A stretch of 64,000 nucleotides of DNA. It comes from Magicicada septendecula (lineage: Eukaryota; Arthropoda; Insecta; Hemiptera; Cicadidae). Positions within the stretch are counted from its first letter, which is position 1. Each line of letters starts with the position of its first letter. The notes under the pieces were generated by a model. That model saw only the letters and a program-made list of their open reading frames with translations, did not search any database and was not told the origin of the DNA. The stretch lies in NCBI GenBank assembly GCA_034769895.1, contig CM068370.1, positions 41,273,344 through 41,337,343 of the forward strand. The letters run 5' to 3'. This document shows positions 47,585-60,700 of the stretch, piece after piece. The translations under genes and the position numbers were made by a program.

Positions 47585-47825
47585 AGTTATGTTTTTGAAG
47601 TTTTCTTCCGGTATGGACAGCGTCAAAAATGTTTTGTGTTGTGTGAGAACGTTTCGCTCATATTACAATGTAGCAGTGGGTGGTCCTACCCTACATTACT
47701 GAGTTCGCTTGCCAGCCTCATCGTCACTTAGACCTGAGGACACTCATTGTAATATGAGTGAAACGTTGTCATAGAAGACATTTTTGACGTGACCCATACC
47801 GGAAGAAGACTTCAGAAACATAACG
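47585..47825. mobile_element. Inverted-repeat element with a hammerhead-like motif
   Basis: The arms TTTTTGAAGTTTTCTTCCGG..CATATTACAATG (47590-47672) and their inverse (47740-47825) pair over about 85 bp. The plus strand reads CTGAGGA (47734-47740), C, ACTCAT-TGTAAT-ATGAGT, GAAACGTTGTC. It follows directly on the 118-bp array. Confidence 0.6.
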
Positions 47826-47830
47826 GACAC

Positions 47831-49140
47831 CGGCCGCGGATGGCTACGTGAGAATAAAATAACATAACGTAGACACGTAAAATAAATGGACGAACGTTGA
47901 CTTCAGAACTAACTAAAGGATGTCATTGGACTTAATTTGGCTGATATGTATTTAGTTAGTATTAAGAGGTATTAGAGATAAGTTGATGGTTGATCTTACA
48001 GGCCAGTTTTAACATGTTAAATTCAATAATAATAATAAAAAAAGTTGACTTCGAAAACAAAATGCTATTAAATTGGGAATCCGAGGCCGCAGAGAGACCA
48101 CATAGATCAAGCGACAGTAAAATGAAGGCGAGGATCTCGAGGATGACCGATGAAACGATCAAAGTAGTTGCAGACCGGAATCGTGAAATGTTGGAGAACG
48201 TCGCAAACCGTACTGTAATGATGGTATTCGGTGTTTGTTTTGCAAATAAAACGAGTGCTATGTGTTATGTATGCAATGCGGATTCCTCGGTAGAACCAGT
48301 TGTGTCATTGGGATCAGTACAGTACAGTACAACAGGTGTTCAGTGAAGCTGGTCGCTTGGATGTCATAACGGAAGCTCGCTCGGCTTCACCGAATGCTAT
48401 CGTCTTACCTTAACGCTCCCTCTCAACTTATATAACCTGTTTGTCACGATCCAGCACAACGAAACAGCATACCATGTCTGGCTTACTTCTTCCTGTGCCT
48501 GTTACCATATTAAGCATGCTGTACAGACGCTGCCCGGAGGAGTAGGAAATGATTCAGGTGTAAAAATTAATCGACAACAATTAGTAAAATATTTATGCTT
48601 AAACTGGAATTTCAAATAACAATAACAAGGAAATCAAAACAGCAGGAAAAAGATAAGGAAAAGGAAAGAAAAGGAAAGTTAAAGAAAAAGAACATGAAAA
48701 TGTTGGAAACAAAATAAATGTCTTGGAAATAAAGAAAGAAAACGATGTTACTGACACGGAAATAAATCAGAAAAAATAGAAATATTAGTAAGTAGTACTG
48801 TATAAACAGGTGTAACGGCCACTTTGGCCATTACGTAAAATTTAAAAACTAGACCGCTTGGCCTAGACGGAGCGAAAAATGTGCTGGAGCCCCGAGTGAC
48901 AGGACTTGCAATAAAACACTCATGTAACCATTAACAACTTTTTATTAGTGTTTTTCTTTCTTTTTATATAACATGTTGATTTAAATCCTTCAAAAATGAG
49001 TTCTAGTATGCTTCATTTTTCAACATAATTTAAATTTACAAAAGTTAGTTACAATATTAATTTTTGAAACACCTGGGCTTCGGATACCCCTTGTGTAGAG
49101 CATGTCTTTACATTTATATATAACGTCAATTACTCTTGAT
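47831..49140. other. No recognised gene
   Basis: A 118-codon open frame at 47990-48346 has no recognisable domain. TGTAACGGCCACTTTGGCCATTAC (about 48832) contains a palindrome and could be an LTR start, but no matching end was found. A long A run follows at 49141-49158. Confidence 0.35.
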
Positions 49141-49159
49141 TAAAAAAAAAAAAAAAAAC

Positions 49160-52100
49160 GGGTGGAGTTGTTGAGTGTTTAGTGATTGGAAGGCTCCCAC
49201 CTGTACTTTGAAGAACTGGAATGATACCAGGTAGAGCCGTGGCGATGAGTGTTGGTGATGGTTCGTGAAGAGTTCCGAAGCTCCAGCTTATCCCATTCTG
49301 GGCAGCTGTCCCTTGGTGTTGTAATGTGATTATTATTTCGAGATTTTTTTTTGAATTTTTGGGTATTGCGAGAGAAGTACACCAGCAATTAGAGCCCGTC
49401 AAAAGTGACACATGTTAGTTTTGTTCGAGGGTGGGTGACGAAAAGGAACAAACCTTTCCTTCCCGTTAAGACGTCGTAAAAACCATTTACGAACAATGAG
49501 CTGTACGGCACATGTTGCAACGAACTGGACCATGCGTGGGAATGCTTGACTCCACAATTAGAACAAAGGAAGACTACCCTTACATCTGTCCAGTAACGAG
49601 AAAAACACAAAGCCAACGGTGAGAGTATTGTTCAAAACCATGTGTGCGACTTCTAGTAAGACAATAGTTGATGCACAGACAATGGGACAGGCGACTGAGT
49701 GACGCTTGTGGAGTGCACAGATGTTATGCCACCCGTAAGTTATCGAAGGAAGTCGTCAGCGTCTCAACAATAAGGGAATTCGACACGCTACACCAAAAGT
49801 AGCAGATGTGATTTGAAACAAGGCCTTAACACTGATTCCAAGAACAGGGCAACGGACGTAAGACAGCGACTCGTCGAGTCCACGTGGACTACGTCAAACT
49901 CGAGTTGAGAAAGCCAACCAGCCAATGAGGAACGAGAATTCCGAAGGGAACTACTGAAGGGGATGGTTCTGGCAGGAGCCGGAGACCAGAGAGCGAATCT
50001 CGTGTAAGAACATCCCTCTCCAAACGGCACTGGGTGGAGAATTCGCCAGAAATACAGACTGGAGACGAGAGGACACAGAGAGGTCCATGGAATAATCCTA
50101 TCAGAAATGATTTGGTGGGAAGTTGAAGCGATCATCGGAGTCACAAGAGTGGGAATATCGAAAGAAATAAAAACTGTATACGCGAGGAGACGCGCTCTCA
50201 GTTTACTAAAATTCTTAACTCAGTTCATTCCAATTTTAGATCAGTCTATTCGAATTTTATCTAAGTTTTATAATAGCTCAGCTTATAAAACTTAGCGCAG
50301 TATATCAGTTATAACGTATTTCTGTAGAGACGATAAAGACTTTGTTCCGACTAAATGGAAGTGGGTGAATAAGACTTAGAACACCAAAACGGGACGGTAG
50401 TGTTCGCGATGAAGCGCGGATAACGACCTTTATAAATTCCATGTAATACACCGTCATAAAGGTACTAACATTTTGCAGTGACATTCTTGAACCATTACAT
50501 AAAAGTAGTGATACTACACTGTTTCGTAGTTAAGTCAAGTAGTAGCCGTGTGAATAATTGCCTAATGAACTTGAAAACAATCTAGGCGCCGCAAAAGAGT
50601 GAACGTGCAAGATGAAAAACTATTAGGTGCATACGGTATCAAACTGTGAACCGCGTAAATAGACTCACGCGAATAAGCATAGTCGACCGATTCCAACTGC
50701 AATGCCGCAACTTATATTGTGATAATCTCGAAAGCTCAAAGTGACTATCGCGGTGTGCGAACGAGTGTTCTCGAACGATGTACATATGGAAATCGGAAGT
50801 GTCAATCGCGAGTGATATATGGATTAACATCAACCATCAACGAAGGGACCCGCATGGATACACCATGGGAGCGATACATCACGGCAGAACGAGTAACGTA
50901 CAAAATTAATCTCTTATTATAATTATTAATTTACCAAATACCACTGACCTGACACTTAGAACCAAACCACCTGAGAAATTTTATAAATATGAGTCAGACA
51001 GATACGAATCCATAGGTAGGGATTATTATGTTATAGAATATTGTACATGTATTCTTGTTAATATTGTAACATGACATAAGATAGTGAAAATACATTGATA
51101 ATTAATAATAAAACAAAAAAGCTGAAGACAAGAAGAAAGGTCAAGAAACTTATAACTCAGAGATTAACAACCAAATTACAAAATGACAAATGACTAATAA
51201 ACTGACGATGACTTGACCCAATAGATTGGATGAACACAAGGAAAACTATGGAACAAGGAAGAAGGAACTAGAAACCAGATGTAATCAAGAAAATAATAAC
51301 GAACATTGTAATCCCCAAATTATGACTACAAAATGTATGTAAACAAATGCACTAAAATAGTTAGGGCATAAATGAGATGTACCTATGTTAATAATAACAA
51401 ATAAGATAGTAATATTATGCATATTATATGAATGAAGAAAATGTACTTATAAATATAAGGTAGGGAGTTAAAAATAAACATACCCAAATGAATAGTGATA
51501 AACATAGTCAAAACCAGTAAACCATACTCTGAGGCAAATAAAGGCCATAGTTAATAATCAAAAGTGATCAAAGGGAATGGAAAATAAATTAATTACTCAT
51601 AACCAATAACCGCACGATGATGTTAAAATAATTAGACAACATAGTGAATAATATCAAGTGAGTGGAATAAAGAGTGTATCAATATAAATAAGTGGTGACA
51701 TGCCAGGTATAGCATGTTATAAAAAAAGTGAAAGTGAATATATAAAAAAACCTTCTATGAAGGAAAAAGTGTAGTGGGTGAACAGAAAAAGGTATTTTAA
51801 ATGTAGACTGTATTAAAATATCTAAGCAACCTGTGATAAACTTTATGTTAGCCAGTAAGATGAACTAATTGTACTGTGATTAGTTTAAGTAATAGTTAGT
51901 AAGAATTATAAAATAAGATAAAAATTAAGTCATTAGAATGAATGGTAAATAAGGAAGATAGACACTATATTCTAGTGAAGGAATTAGTGAGTAAAGTATA
52001 TTGTGTAAGGTACAGTTTAACAGTAGTATTATAAGAGTTTTGTTATTGTTTAAAAAACCATATAATGTAATAAATTATAAGTTAAACCAGATAGTAGTAA

Positions 52101-53700
52101 AAAACAGAAAATTAGTTAGAAGTTTAATTTCAGGCTTGAACCTGGCATGAAAATGTTTATTCTTATGATAAGTGATGTGGCTAGTGTCACCAATGTTTTA
52201 TTATTTGTTTCTATTAAAAAATTGTTTTAATGTACCATATATAAAGTTAATAAGTTACAAAGAATGTTAAATAGTAGTATGGAGAAGCCTAGGCTCTAGG
52301 CCTAACATTAATGAAGGAACTTTGTAAATTTAAAAGCAAAACAATAGCCCAGTATTAATCAGAATATACCAAATGTTTAAACAGTTAAGTAGGTATACCT
52401 AATACAAAAATGTATAAATAACATCCAGTTTTAGATTAAATATATAAGAAATATAAATAAGAAAATAACGAAAATGTGATTAACTACTCAAAAGTAACCA
52501 TGAGGGGTATCAAAATAATCCTTAACAAAAAATAAGAACAATGGTATTCATGTAATTAACATAACTGCTAATATAAGAAAGAAATCTTAATTTGAAGATA
52601 TTTTATAAATTTTAACCAAAATAAAACGTTAGAATATAACAATGACATAAAATAACGACCAATGAGAATTAGCATAATTTAATAGGTAACCATAGCAACT
52701 GAAATTTATTACCAAAAAACCGTTGGAATTCTAATTAATCCATTATTGACCGACGCGGAGGGCGGATGTATGGAGCTCTCAATCCGAATTTAACTATAAA
52801 AACGTAAATTTTAATAAAACCAAGAAGGAAGAAGTATTGTAAAAGCATTCCATATAACACCTGATGAATTAACCAGTATTAAAATATTCACAACATAAAA
52901 ATAACAGTAAAAAATAAGAAGACTTCGAAGGAACGTAACAGACGACTCATCCCGAAGGAAGAAGAGGATCGACCTACTTCAACCTGAGAATACGAACGAC
53001 TACGGAACAAGAGGGAAGCCGAACTTTATTGAAAACCATCTGAACGGGAATTGAGGAACATCCGAGGAAGAGAAGACGACTAAACCTATCCGGAAGAAGT
53101 AGACGAACATCGAAGAAGCCAAAACGAGAACCCGATGAGTATAAACTAATAATTTCACTTCAAAACGAATTCCCCTTTATCCATAATAACGAGTTAAAAT
53201 TTTCACTTCACTGATCACAATTTTGAACAAGAACTGAAGGTAATTAAAATACCACTATTAATAAAACTTAATCAATTAATGACCTTTGAAACTGATTTAT
53301 AATAAATTATTAATGAACATAGCTTGCTGTCAAAATTCTATCCAAACACTATTCTAATTCTCATTGCCGATAACTTACTTGTATGTATTAATGTATTAAA
53401 TATTGTGTACCTAGTTTTAAGAAATATTATAATTTTGTGCATTTTAACCGATAATCCAACTTCTGTAGTCAAAAGGACTTTAACACGCCTTGTGACAAAT
53501 AATCATTGTAAACATAAACAATATCCGCCATACTGGCATCTCTACAAACGACTGAGCATACCAACTGAGCAATTGTAAAAGCCGGCATCAATATAAATTT
53601 ATGTACTATTGAATAACTGAATTTGAAAGGGTTTAATAAATCTTATTGTTCTTCAACGCTGTATGTTTGATTCGTATAAAATAAAGTAATATATATATTA
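49160..53700. other. Gene-less region with a 2-kb A-rich, strand-skewed block
   Basis: From about 51000 to 53150 the plus strand is strongly enriched in A over T and poor in C, with GAAGGAAGAAG-like purine runs near 52970. No reading frame over 85 codons survives and I recognise no protein. It may be a decayed retroelement interior. Confidence 0.3.
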
Positions 53701-54659
53701 AAGTATTATAGAATTATTAAACTGAAAACACCAAAACACCACAGTTAGCGAAGTCGACACTGCAAGACGGCGTGAGCCAATCAGGTGACGAGGCGGTAAG
53801 ATTCAAATTGAACGCCGAGAGATACGGTTTGCCCGTAAGTATTAAGAAAAAGTACAACCCGACTCGCTATATACGAATAACATTCACAGAAGTAACTTAA
53901 CTGATTAATACCCACAATTACACGCTTATACTATACTAAGAACGCAACGAGCGAATTAAAAAACGCTCGTCACACATATTTACGATACGAGTACAAGAAC
54001 GGGTGACACATAATTAAACACCCCACAAACGGATCTGTACAAAGTGACGCATCCAACGTGTGGCAGAATAAAACAACACGCCATACATAAATATACCACT
54101 CAGAGTTTTTATACAATATATATTTATTGTAACTATGTATGTGTTTTGATGTGTCTGTTGCAGGAACAGGATTTTAACTATGTATATGTTTAATATGTGT
54201 ATTGTTAGTGTATGATTATTTCAAGCATATAAATGTTTAATGTGTTTTGACATAAAACTACTTAATACAAATTATGAGCACACCACATTAGTAGCTAGTA
54301 ACGTCATTACGCACGAAGAAGTGTCTATATTTGATTGTTCACTTAATTATTTAAATTTGTTCTTTCAATTATTTAAATGTGGTATAGAATTTTGTTATCT
54401 TTTAGAAGATTTGTAAGTGCTCTTATTATACGATTATGTTATGTCATTAATAAGGATGAAATACGATTTTAATAAACGTAATTTAGAATGGATTAGTTCG
54501 TATTCTATTGATTTGTGTAAAACCTGACTCACAACTTAACTTTTCACTAAACAGAATCTATAATTCATGATTCAATTTAACATAATTATCAATTTAAATT
54601 ACTTACCAAGATACACAGACTAGAAGCTTAGTGGACAGTCAAAGTCAGAAGCAATTTCA

Positions 54660-55190
54660 TGTGTAACAAGTTTGATTGTGAATTATAAATTAACTCTAAT
54701 TTAATTCATGCAACTATTTAAAGGAATAAATTTGTTAACATTGTATATGGCAGCCCAACACATGGCATTAATAATATTGTATATGACCATCCAAACTTGG
54801 GGTTAGATACACTTTGATCACGACCTAATTAAAGGGATAATTCAATTAATTTATGCAATAAAATTAATACAATGAAATAACAGTATATACATGAAAGCAA
54901 TAAAATCAACACATCATTAACTCTAAAGATACGACAAATTTCGTATCGATATCACCTTCATAAACACAAAATAAGTTTATAATTGAATTAATTAATTACG
55001 CAATAAATTTGCATAATTATTAACGTCGTATACGGCTTCCCAACGAGGGGCAGTGGAAAGCCAATTCTAGTAGATCAAAGGTAATAAAATTAATCAATCA
55101 TTATCTCCAAGATTAATAATTGATGAGTAATTAATCTATGCAATATAATTTGCATAATTAATAACACCGTAGTGTGTTGCAGGAGAAGTG
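54660..55190. repeat. Possible degenerate tandem repeat of about 143 bp
   Basis: TTAAT[TC]..TGCAA followed by TTTGCATAATTA-like text recurs at about 54704, 54850, 54993 and 55133. The units are strongly diverged, so this is tentative. Confidence 0.35.
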
Positions 55191-56059
55191 GTTCAGGGCC
55201 TGATGGCGTTGGGGAGCATCCGGGTGCACTGCTCTGCAGATGGTGACTGTTGTAGATGTCACCATCTCCGCATTTCCCTCTCTCCCGGCTGTACGGGGAC
55301 CCTGTAACATTTTTTATTTGTAGTTGGCCGTCAGAAAACACAGCTACCCCCTACACTCTCTCGCCTCGGAACACACACACTACCCGCACTGCCACAGTTA
55401 TTCTTTTTTACACTCTAGTTGCTCTTATTAATTTTTTGATAATAAGTAATAAGATAATGAACCGTTACTGTATAATGGTAACATTTACTTTTAAATTCAT
55501 TTATGGTTAAATGCAAAGTAGACCGGAAGTAACGTGTGATTCCCTTTTTTTGTTGTTCGTTGTTTGTGTACAACGATCACACACACATGTGTGGATCACA
55601 CACATACACAAACGCAACACACATAACCCATTATTAATTTAACATCGAGTTTAACCTTGAATAAAATAATTAATTCTCGCCTAAGACGCTTTAGAATTCT
55701 ACGAAGTCATATTGAAAGCTGAACACGTACTTCGCCCTGCCGTCACACCACAAGCACTCTGTCAGAAGGTTGGAGAAGAAATGAGAAAGGACTACGTATT
55801 CTGCATTCCCACATGGTACAGAAATTCAACTTGTTTCGAATTGTCTAAGATAACCTCCGGCCAGGAACGCATCAACTGTTACTGTTGGCTTGCTTACTGG
55901 ATCGCGTCGCCATGCCACAGACACGGCCTTAATAATCATGTTAGCTGTCGCCCAGTGGCCACGCGCTTTGACGGCACCAAACGTTCATATCACGCTGGGA
56001 AAATTCAAACCCCGGCACACAGGGATATATGGTAGCTGAAGTAAACAGGGGGATAAAAT

Positions 56060-56440
56060 AATTTTCTTTTTTTCTCATTGTTTCTGTTATATTTTCTATA
56101 TTCTGATATATTTCATCATTACTTATTAATTTCCAACCTCTGAAGTTTTTCGTGGGCCTAATATTTTCCAAATAATTCGTCTTTCCAATATTTCTAGTTT
56201 GTCTAAATTATAATTCAATGCTAGACATTCACTAGCATATAGGCATTCTGGCTTCACTACTGTACTGTAATGCCTTAGTTTCGCATTTTTAGATATGCAC
56301 TTTATATTGTAAATATCTTTAGTTTTACCATATGCCCTTTCCATCTTATGAATCCTTTCTTCTATAGCAGATTTTTCTAAACTATTCTCTTGAATTATTT
56401 CCCCTAGATACTAAAATTTTCTAACCCTCTCTATTCGACC
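56060..56440 (-). pseudogene. LINE C-terminal remnant (family G)
   Basis: The minus strand reads KIERVRKF-like text, MERAYGKTKDIYNIKCIS, KLRHYSTVVKPECLYASECL, LEILERRIIWKILGP, a frame break, then DEIYQNIENITETMRKK. These are the conserved blocks that follow RT in LINE pol proteins. The catalytic part is missing and the frame is broken at about 56150. Confidence 0.75.
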
Positions 56441-57419
56441 AATATACGTTAGCAAGAATGTTGGCACATTTTTAATATTCGCGAGAAATTTGTTTTTTTT
56501 CTGCACGAAGTAAATTTATTATTACATAAATTCCGATATTAGATAATTTTTCAATTATAGGAAAAATTACAAAAGTTGCGATTTCTCTACTATTTCTTTA
56601 GGAATATATCAACTGTAGAGCACACAATCATACAATAAAAGATTCGGGTTGCAATTCCTTTTAGTCTGACACCCTGCTGGATTTTCACATTTTGTTTTCA
56701 AATTTTTTTATCTCTTTTTTGGCTTGAAATTTTAAAATTTCAAAAACTTGACACTATATTTAGATGTTATTACAAATTCTCTTTAATTTGATACCCGACA
56801 TGTTTTTTGCGATTTTATTATCAGAATTTTCTCCCACTTTTTAGGCCCCGCCGTCCAAATATTTTGAATTTGTCAATAATAAATACTATATTCAGATTGT
56901 TGTTTAAATTTCATTTAATTTGATACCCTACGTGGGATTTTGCGATTTTTTCACAATTTTGACCACCACATTCTTGCCTTCACCCACTATTTTTGGAGCG
57001 ATAAATCTTAAAAAAAATGGGGTTCTGTACGGTACAAGTACGGACGCACGTGCCAAGTTTGAGGCGTTCAAACGTTATTCCACAACAACGTGATGTTGCC
57101 TGTGTGTTCGCGGCTTTGCTTCATCTTGTAGGTTACTACAAACTGAAGAAACCGGTAAATACGTGGCATGTTCCTCAGCCGAAAACGTGTTTTCTGGCGC
57201 AAAAATCTGCGTTTTTAATGGAACAACTGCGTTGAAATCAATTATATTAGGATATAATGAAAAATTGTTGTCATTCCAAGTTTTGTACTTTATTTAAGTA
57301 CACTTTGTAGCTGCGTTTATGTGTATAATAAAGACACGCCGTCAGACAGTACATTTTGATACCAAATTTAGTCGAGTTGGATATAAACTGCTACCACTCA
57401 GCTTGGAGTAAATACGTAT

Positions 57420-58359
57420 ACTCTTTCCGTTCTCAGCTTAATCCTGATGTAAACAAACAGGCGTGGCACATCTGAAACTTGAATCAGAGGCATGTCAATC
57501 TGACAGAACCAGTACAGACAGGGTACATATAATGTTTTTACTGTATAAACAGAAGTAAATTGCCATAATTTTTTCCGACCAACGTAATATTTGTGTGACT
57601 GTGTCAGAGGACAATGACATATTTTATAAGATGGAGTGAATAAGAATGTCTTTCTTTTATTCACTGTTTGCATATCGCAAGAAAAAAATAAAGTAGGCCT
57701 ACATTTAAAGCAAAAGTAGAAACTGTGATAATTGCCAGCGTACTGTATATTATCAGCTACCGTCAGAGAGTAATTCAATGCCTTTCATATCTGTGTCGGA
57801 ACTTGAATCATCACTTGAGTCAGCAGTGTGAATGATAAGATTGTCCACGACGGCGTCTGCAATTTGGCCCAATTCCTTTATCTTCTTCCTTGAATACATA
57901 ATACACAACGACTCCAATTGTCCGTCGTTATTTCATTTACCGTCTTCTCTATCGGTTGTTTTACATCGTGCAGCTTAGGCTATATGTTGTGTTGTGACGG
58001 GCAACATATCCTTTCAACTTGGTTCATATTTATTCACCGACACTCAGAATACAGTGATAAGGAGGAAGTATTAAAACAGTGTGCCCCGATTTTTCGTCAA
58101 TATCATTTACTAAAAACGTTTTACATTTACGTTCATTTTGCTAGCAGCGATAAAGTTCTACTGTGTATTCATAAAGATGATTAAACGTAATTAAAACCAC
58201 TTGTCGCAGTAATGACAACTCTCACATGACTGTACACACAGTCTGCACATGCGCGTAACAGATTACTGTGCGAACAATGTCAACGGCCCTGACCGATAGC
58301 GTTTCAGATGTGCCACGTGGGTTTGTTTACATCAGGATTAAGCTAAGAACGGATACAGT
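57420..58359 (-). mobile_element. TIR transposon with 59-bp inverted ends
   Basis: The left arm 57420-57478 and right arm 58301-58359 pair at most positions (CTTAATCCTGATGTAAACAAA, TGGCACATCTGAAAC). Length is about 940 bp. The minus strand carries the transposase-like tail listed next. A clear target duplication was not identified. Confidence 0.75.
57753..57990 (-). pseudogene. C-terminal tail of a DDE-type transposase
   Basis: Read on the minus strand, EKTVNEITTDNWSRC is followed, after a one-frame shift, by KKIKELGQIADAVVDNLIIH and the acidic-serine tail TADSSDDSSSDTDMKGIELL, then a stop at 57753. The pattern [VI]..IT...W..C followed by a short linker, L.I.. and an S/D-rich tail is common at the end of Tc5/Tigger-like DDE transposases. 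This is recognition from memory. The catalytic core is absent. It sits correctly oriented inside the TIR element. Confidence 0.5.
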
Positions 58360-58822
58360 GTAGTATGTCATGTGTCTACATAGGGCCGGATTTACTTCTA
58401 TACGTACCGGTATCGGCTGGCAGGTTTATGTTAGGGTTACCATATGACCTAGGTGAAAAAAGAGGACAATCTGAAAATTTAACAGCATGATCGTTACTTT
58501 ACGGATCCAAAAAAAAATTTTCAGTAAAAACATTATGGATAAGCAGGTATTCATGATTAAGTTAAGCATTTTTACAGAGTTTATACAATGTACAATTTAA
58601 TTTTTGTGATACAACAAGAAAGTGTTTAGAAACAAAACTTAAAACTATTAGTTAGAACCGGAACTTACATAGGAAAAGAATATTTGCTATATTTATTTTT
58701 AATTATAGCTATAATAAGTTTAATAGTAATAAGTCTGAATCGGATTCAGAGTCTAAATGTTCAACTGTGTCTTTGTGGTGGCATTGGTATGTATCAGATG
58801 AACCAATTCCCATCAAAAGCTT

Positions 58823-59026
58823 TTAATTTTCTAATAAATAATCATAGAACTGAACACATGAAAGACTTTTAAAGTTGTACCGTACACAAATTATACCTTT
58901 AACATTTTCTACCATTGACCTATTTCTGTCTTTGGTCCACTGTGAACTGATCAGAGAAAATACCCGATCTGTAATAGAGTTGTTACTCGGAATGGAATAA
59001 AAATAAGGATACTCAACAATTTTCAA
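58823..59026 (-). pseudogene. hAT transposase C-terminal dimerisation domain
   Basis: The 67-codon frame reads LKIVEYPYFYSIP-like text, then SNNSITDRVFSLISSQWT, KDRNRSMVENVKGIICV and CVQFYDYLLEN. [VI]ER[VI]FS[LM].SS.WT..RN.L..E..K..L is the hallmark of the hAT dimerisation region. Upstream catalytic sequence is not recognisable. It lies within element A in the orientation expected from its termini. Confidence 0.82.
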
Positions 59027-59421
59027 AAGTTCTGAATAACAAGATGATGTTGGACTTTCGTTTTGGCATATTAATAATAATAAATTCTACTTGCCTACAA
59101 CTTATAACTACCACTAACTATACTCAGAATGTCCACGAAAATAGCAACTGAATTCAGAACTATCAATAACCTTAAAAACTCACGAATGTAGACGCCTATT
59201 AGAATTGCAGAATACGCGGGTAAGAGCTGTAGGCAAGCAACATATGACGCCAATGGTACATTTCTGAGCGGCGCCGCTGGGAGCTGTCTTGCGCGTGACT
59301 ATATTTTTCAATTTTTACGAAAAAAGAGGACATTTCCCTGTTTGTTGAAAAATCCTCCCGGACAGGTTTTTAACACTAAAAAAAAGAGGACGTGGCTGGG
59401 AAAAAGAGGACGTATGGTAAC

Positions 59422-60175
59422 GAGGCCAGGCCCCTGGCGCCCTGTGCGGTATTTATGGGTGCCGCCCCCTCCCTGTTTTAACTCTGAACACATTCACGCA
59501 CACAAGACCTACTCTAAAAATACGGCGATTGGCTTCAAATGACGACTAGGAATGTTTGCATTGTTGTATTTAGAACTTTCTCGCATTTACGATGCGGCGA
59601 ACGGCTACGATAAAAATTGTAGAGACAATACAAGGAATCGTGAGAGAATAAAAATGTACGCCTATGGGATGACTTAAAATTAAATACTAACTAAAATTCA
59701 TTATGATTGAAATATACCAAAAGTAATGTATCATATACCTTAGTTAAAATATACTCGTCTAGCTTTTGCAGTGGCAAACTCCTTTATGACTTCGTTGTAA
59801 TCAAGTGATTCAGCTAACTGATGTTCTATAGATATAGTCGCCAGACCACTCAGGCGAGTCTCGGACATACTCGATCTGAGATAGGCGATAATAAGTTTAA
59901 GATAATAAGTTAATAAGATAATGAGTTAAGATAATAAACTCAAGCTTTAATAAGTTTGAGCTTCGAAAAAGTCAGGTTTACGTTCTCTCGTTCACGAGTT
60001 TTCGACTCTTCGTTAAACTCCGCTGACTTTATACATAAAGTAATTTTTACAATCTTACAATTGTGATGAAATTAAGTAAATAATTTTATTTTTTCCCTCA
60101 ATTTCAAAACTTAACATCCCGGAATCTGCCGCCCTGGGCGGTGGCACGGTTCGCCCCTGCCTGGAGCCGGGCCTG
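59422..60175. mobile_element. hAT element B, nested in element A
   Basis: A perfect 8-bp duplication ATGGTAAC lies at 59414-59421 and 60176-60183. The ends GAGGCCAGGCCCCTGG and, inverted, CAGGCCCGGCTCCAGG match at 12 of 16 bases. A GCGCCCTG/GGGCGGTGGC block follows. No transposase is encoded. Confidence 0.92.
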
Positions 60176-60628
60176 ATGGTAACCCTAGTATAAGTAGTAA
60201 AATAGTTCTGCAACGCAGTAGACCGGACGGGAACTGAATGTTATGAGACAACAGTGCGCGAGGCGGGGATTGTATACTGTAATTACACCGACGGCAGACA
60301 GCGTGGAAGAGCGGACCGAGATGGCGACGTCAAGTCCCGTTACTCATTTCTTGTCCCTTGCCACGGAATAATCGGCACGTTTTCAGACACAACAATGAAA
60401 GTGATAGCCAGTCAGTCAATGTCGCCGCTTTGCCCTCCCTCCCTCTCCACCCCACTCGCCCTAACCACTCACACACACATACAGTATGTTAATAGTGAAC
60501 TATTGAAATTAAAACAGCTAATAAATTACTAAAATTCTGACATTATCGTATCAATGCAATAAAAAAAATCTTGATCACATAATATCAAGTCACAAAATCA
60601 AAATTAAGTTATATTCTCTTTACAAGAT

Positions 60629-60631
<3 letters not shown>

Positions 60632-60700
<69 letters not shown>

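Larger units (their letters stand above)
58432..60187 (-). mobile_element. hAT element A, split by a nested hAT
   Basis: The ends are TAGGGTTACCATATG and, inverted, TAGGGTTACCATACG. Flanks GTTTATGT (58424-58431) and GTATAAGT (60188-60195) match at 6 of 8 bases. It carries a transposase C-terminus on the minus strand. Its right end is separated from the body by element B. Confidence 0.82.

Noticed and set aside
47990-48346. 118-codon open frame as a host gene
   Set aside because: No recognisable domain, no splice context, and length within chance expectation for this composition.
48832-48860. LTR start (TGTAACGGCC...)
   Set aside because: No matching CA end, second copy or target duplication could be found in the window.
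55182-55305. Possible exon of the transporter gene after TGTGTTGCAG
   Set aside because: In the phase required by the previous exon it hits a TGA after about 20 codons, and the donor is weak. The GC-rich patch is probably something else.
55712-56035. 107-codon open frame
   Set aside because: No family resemblance. It abuts a broken LINE and has no supporting signals.
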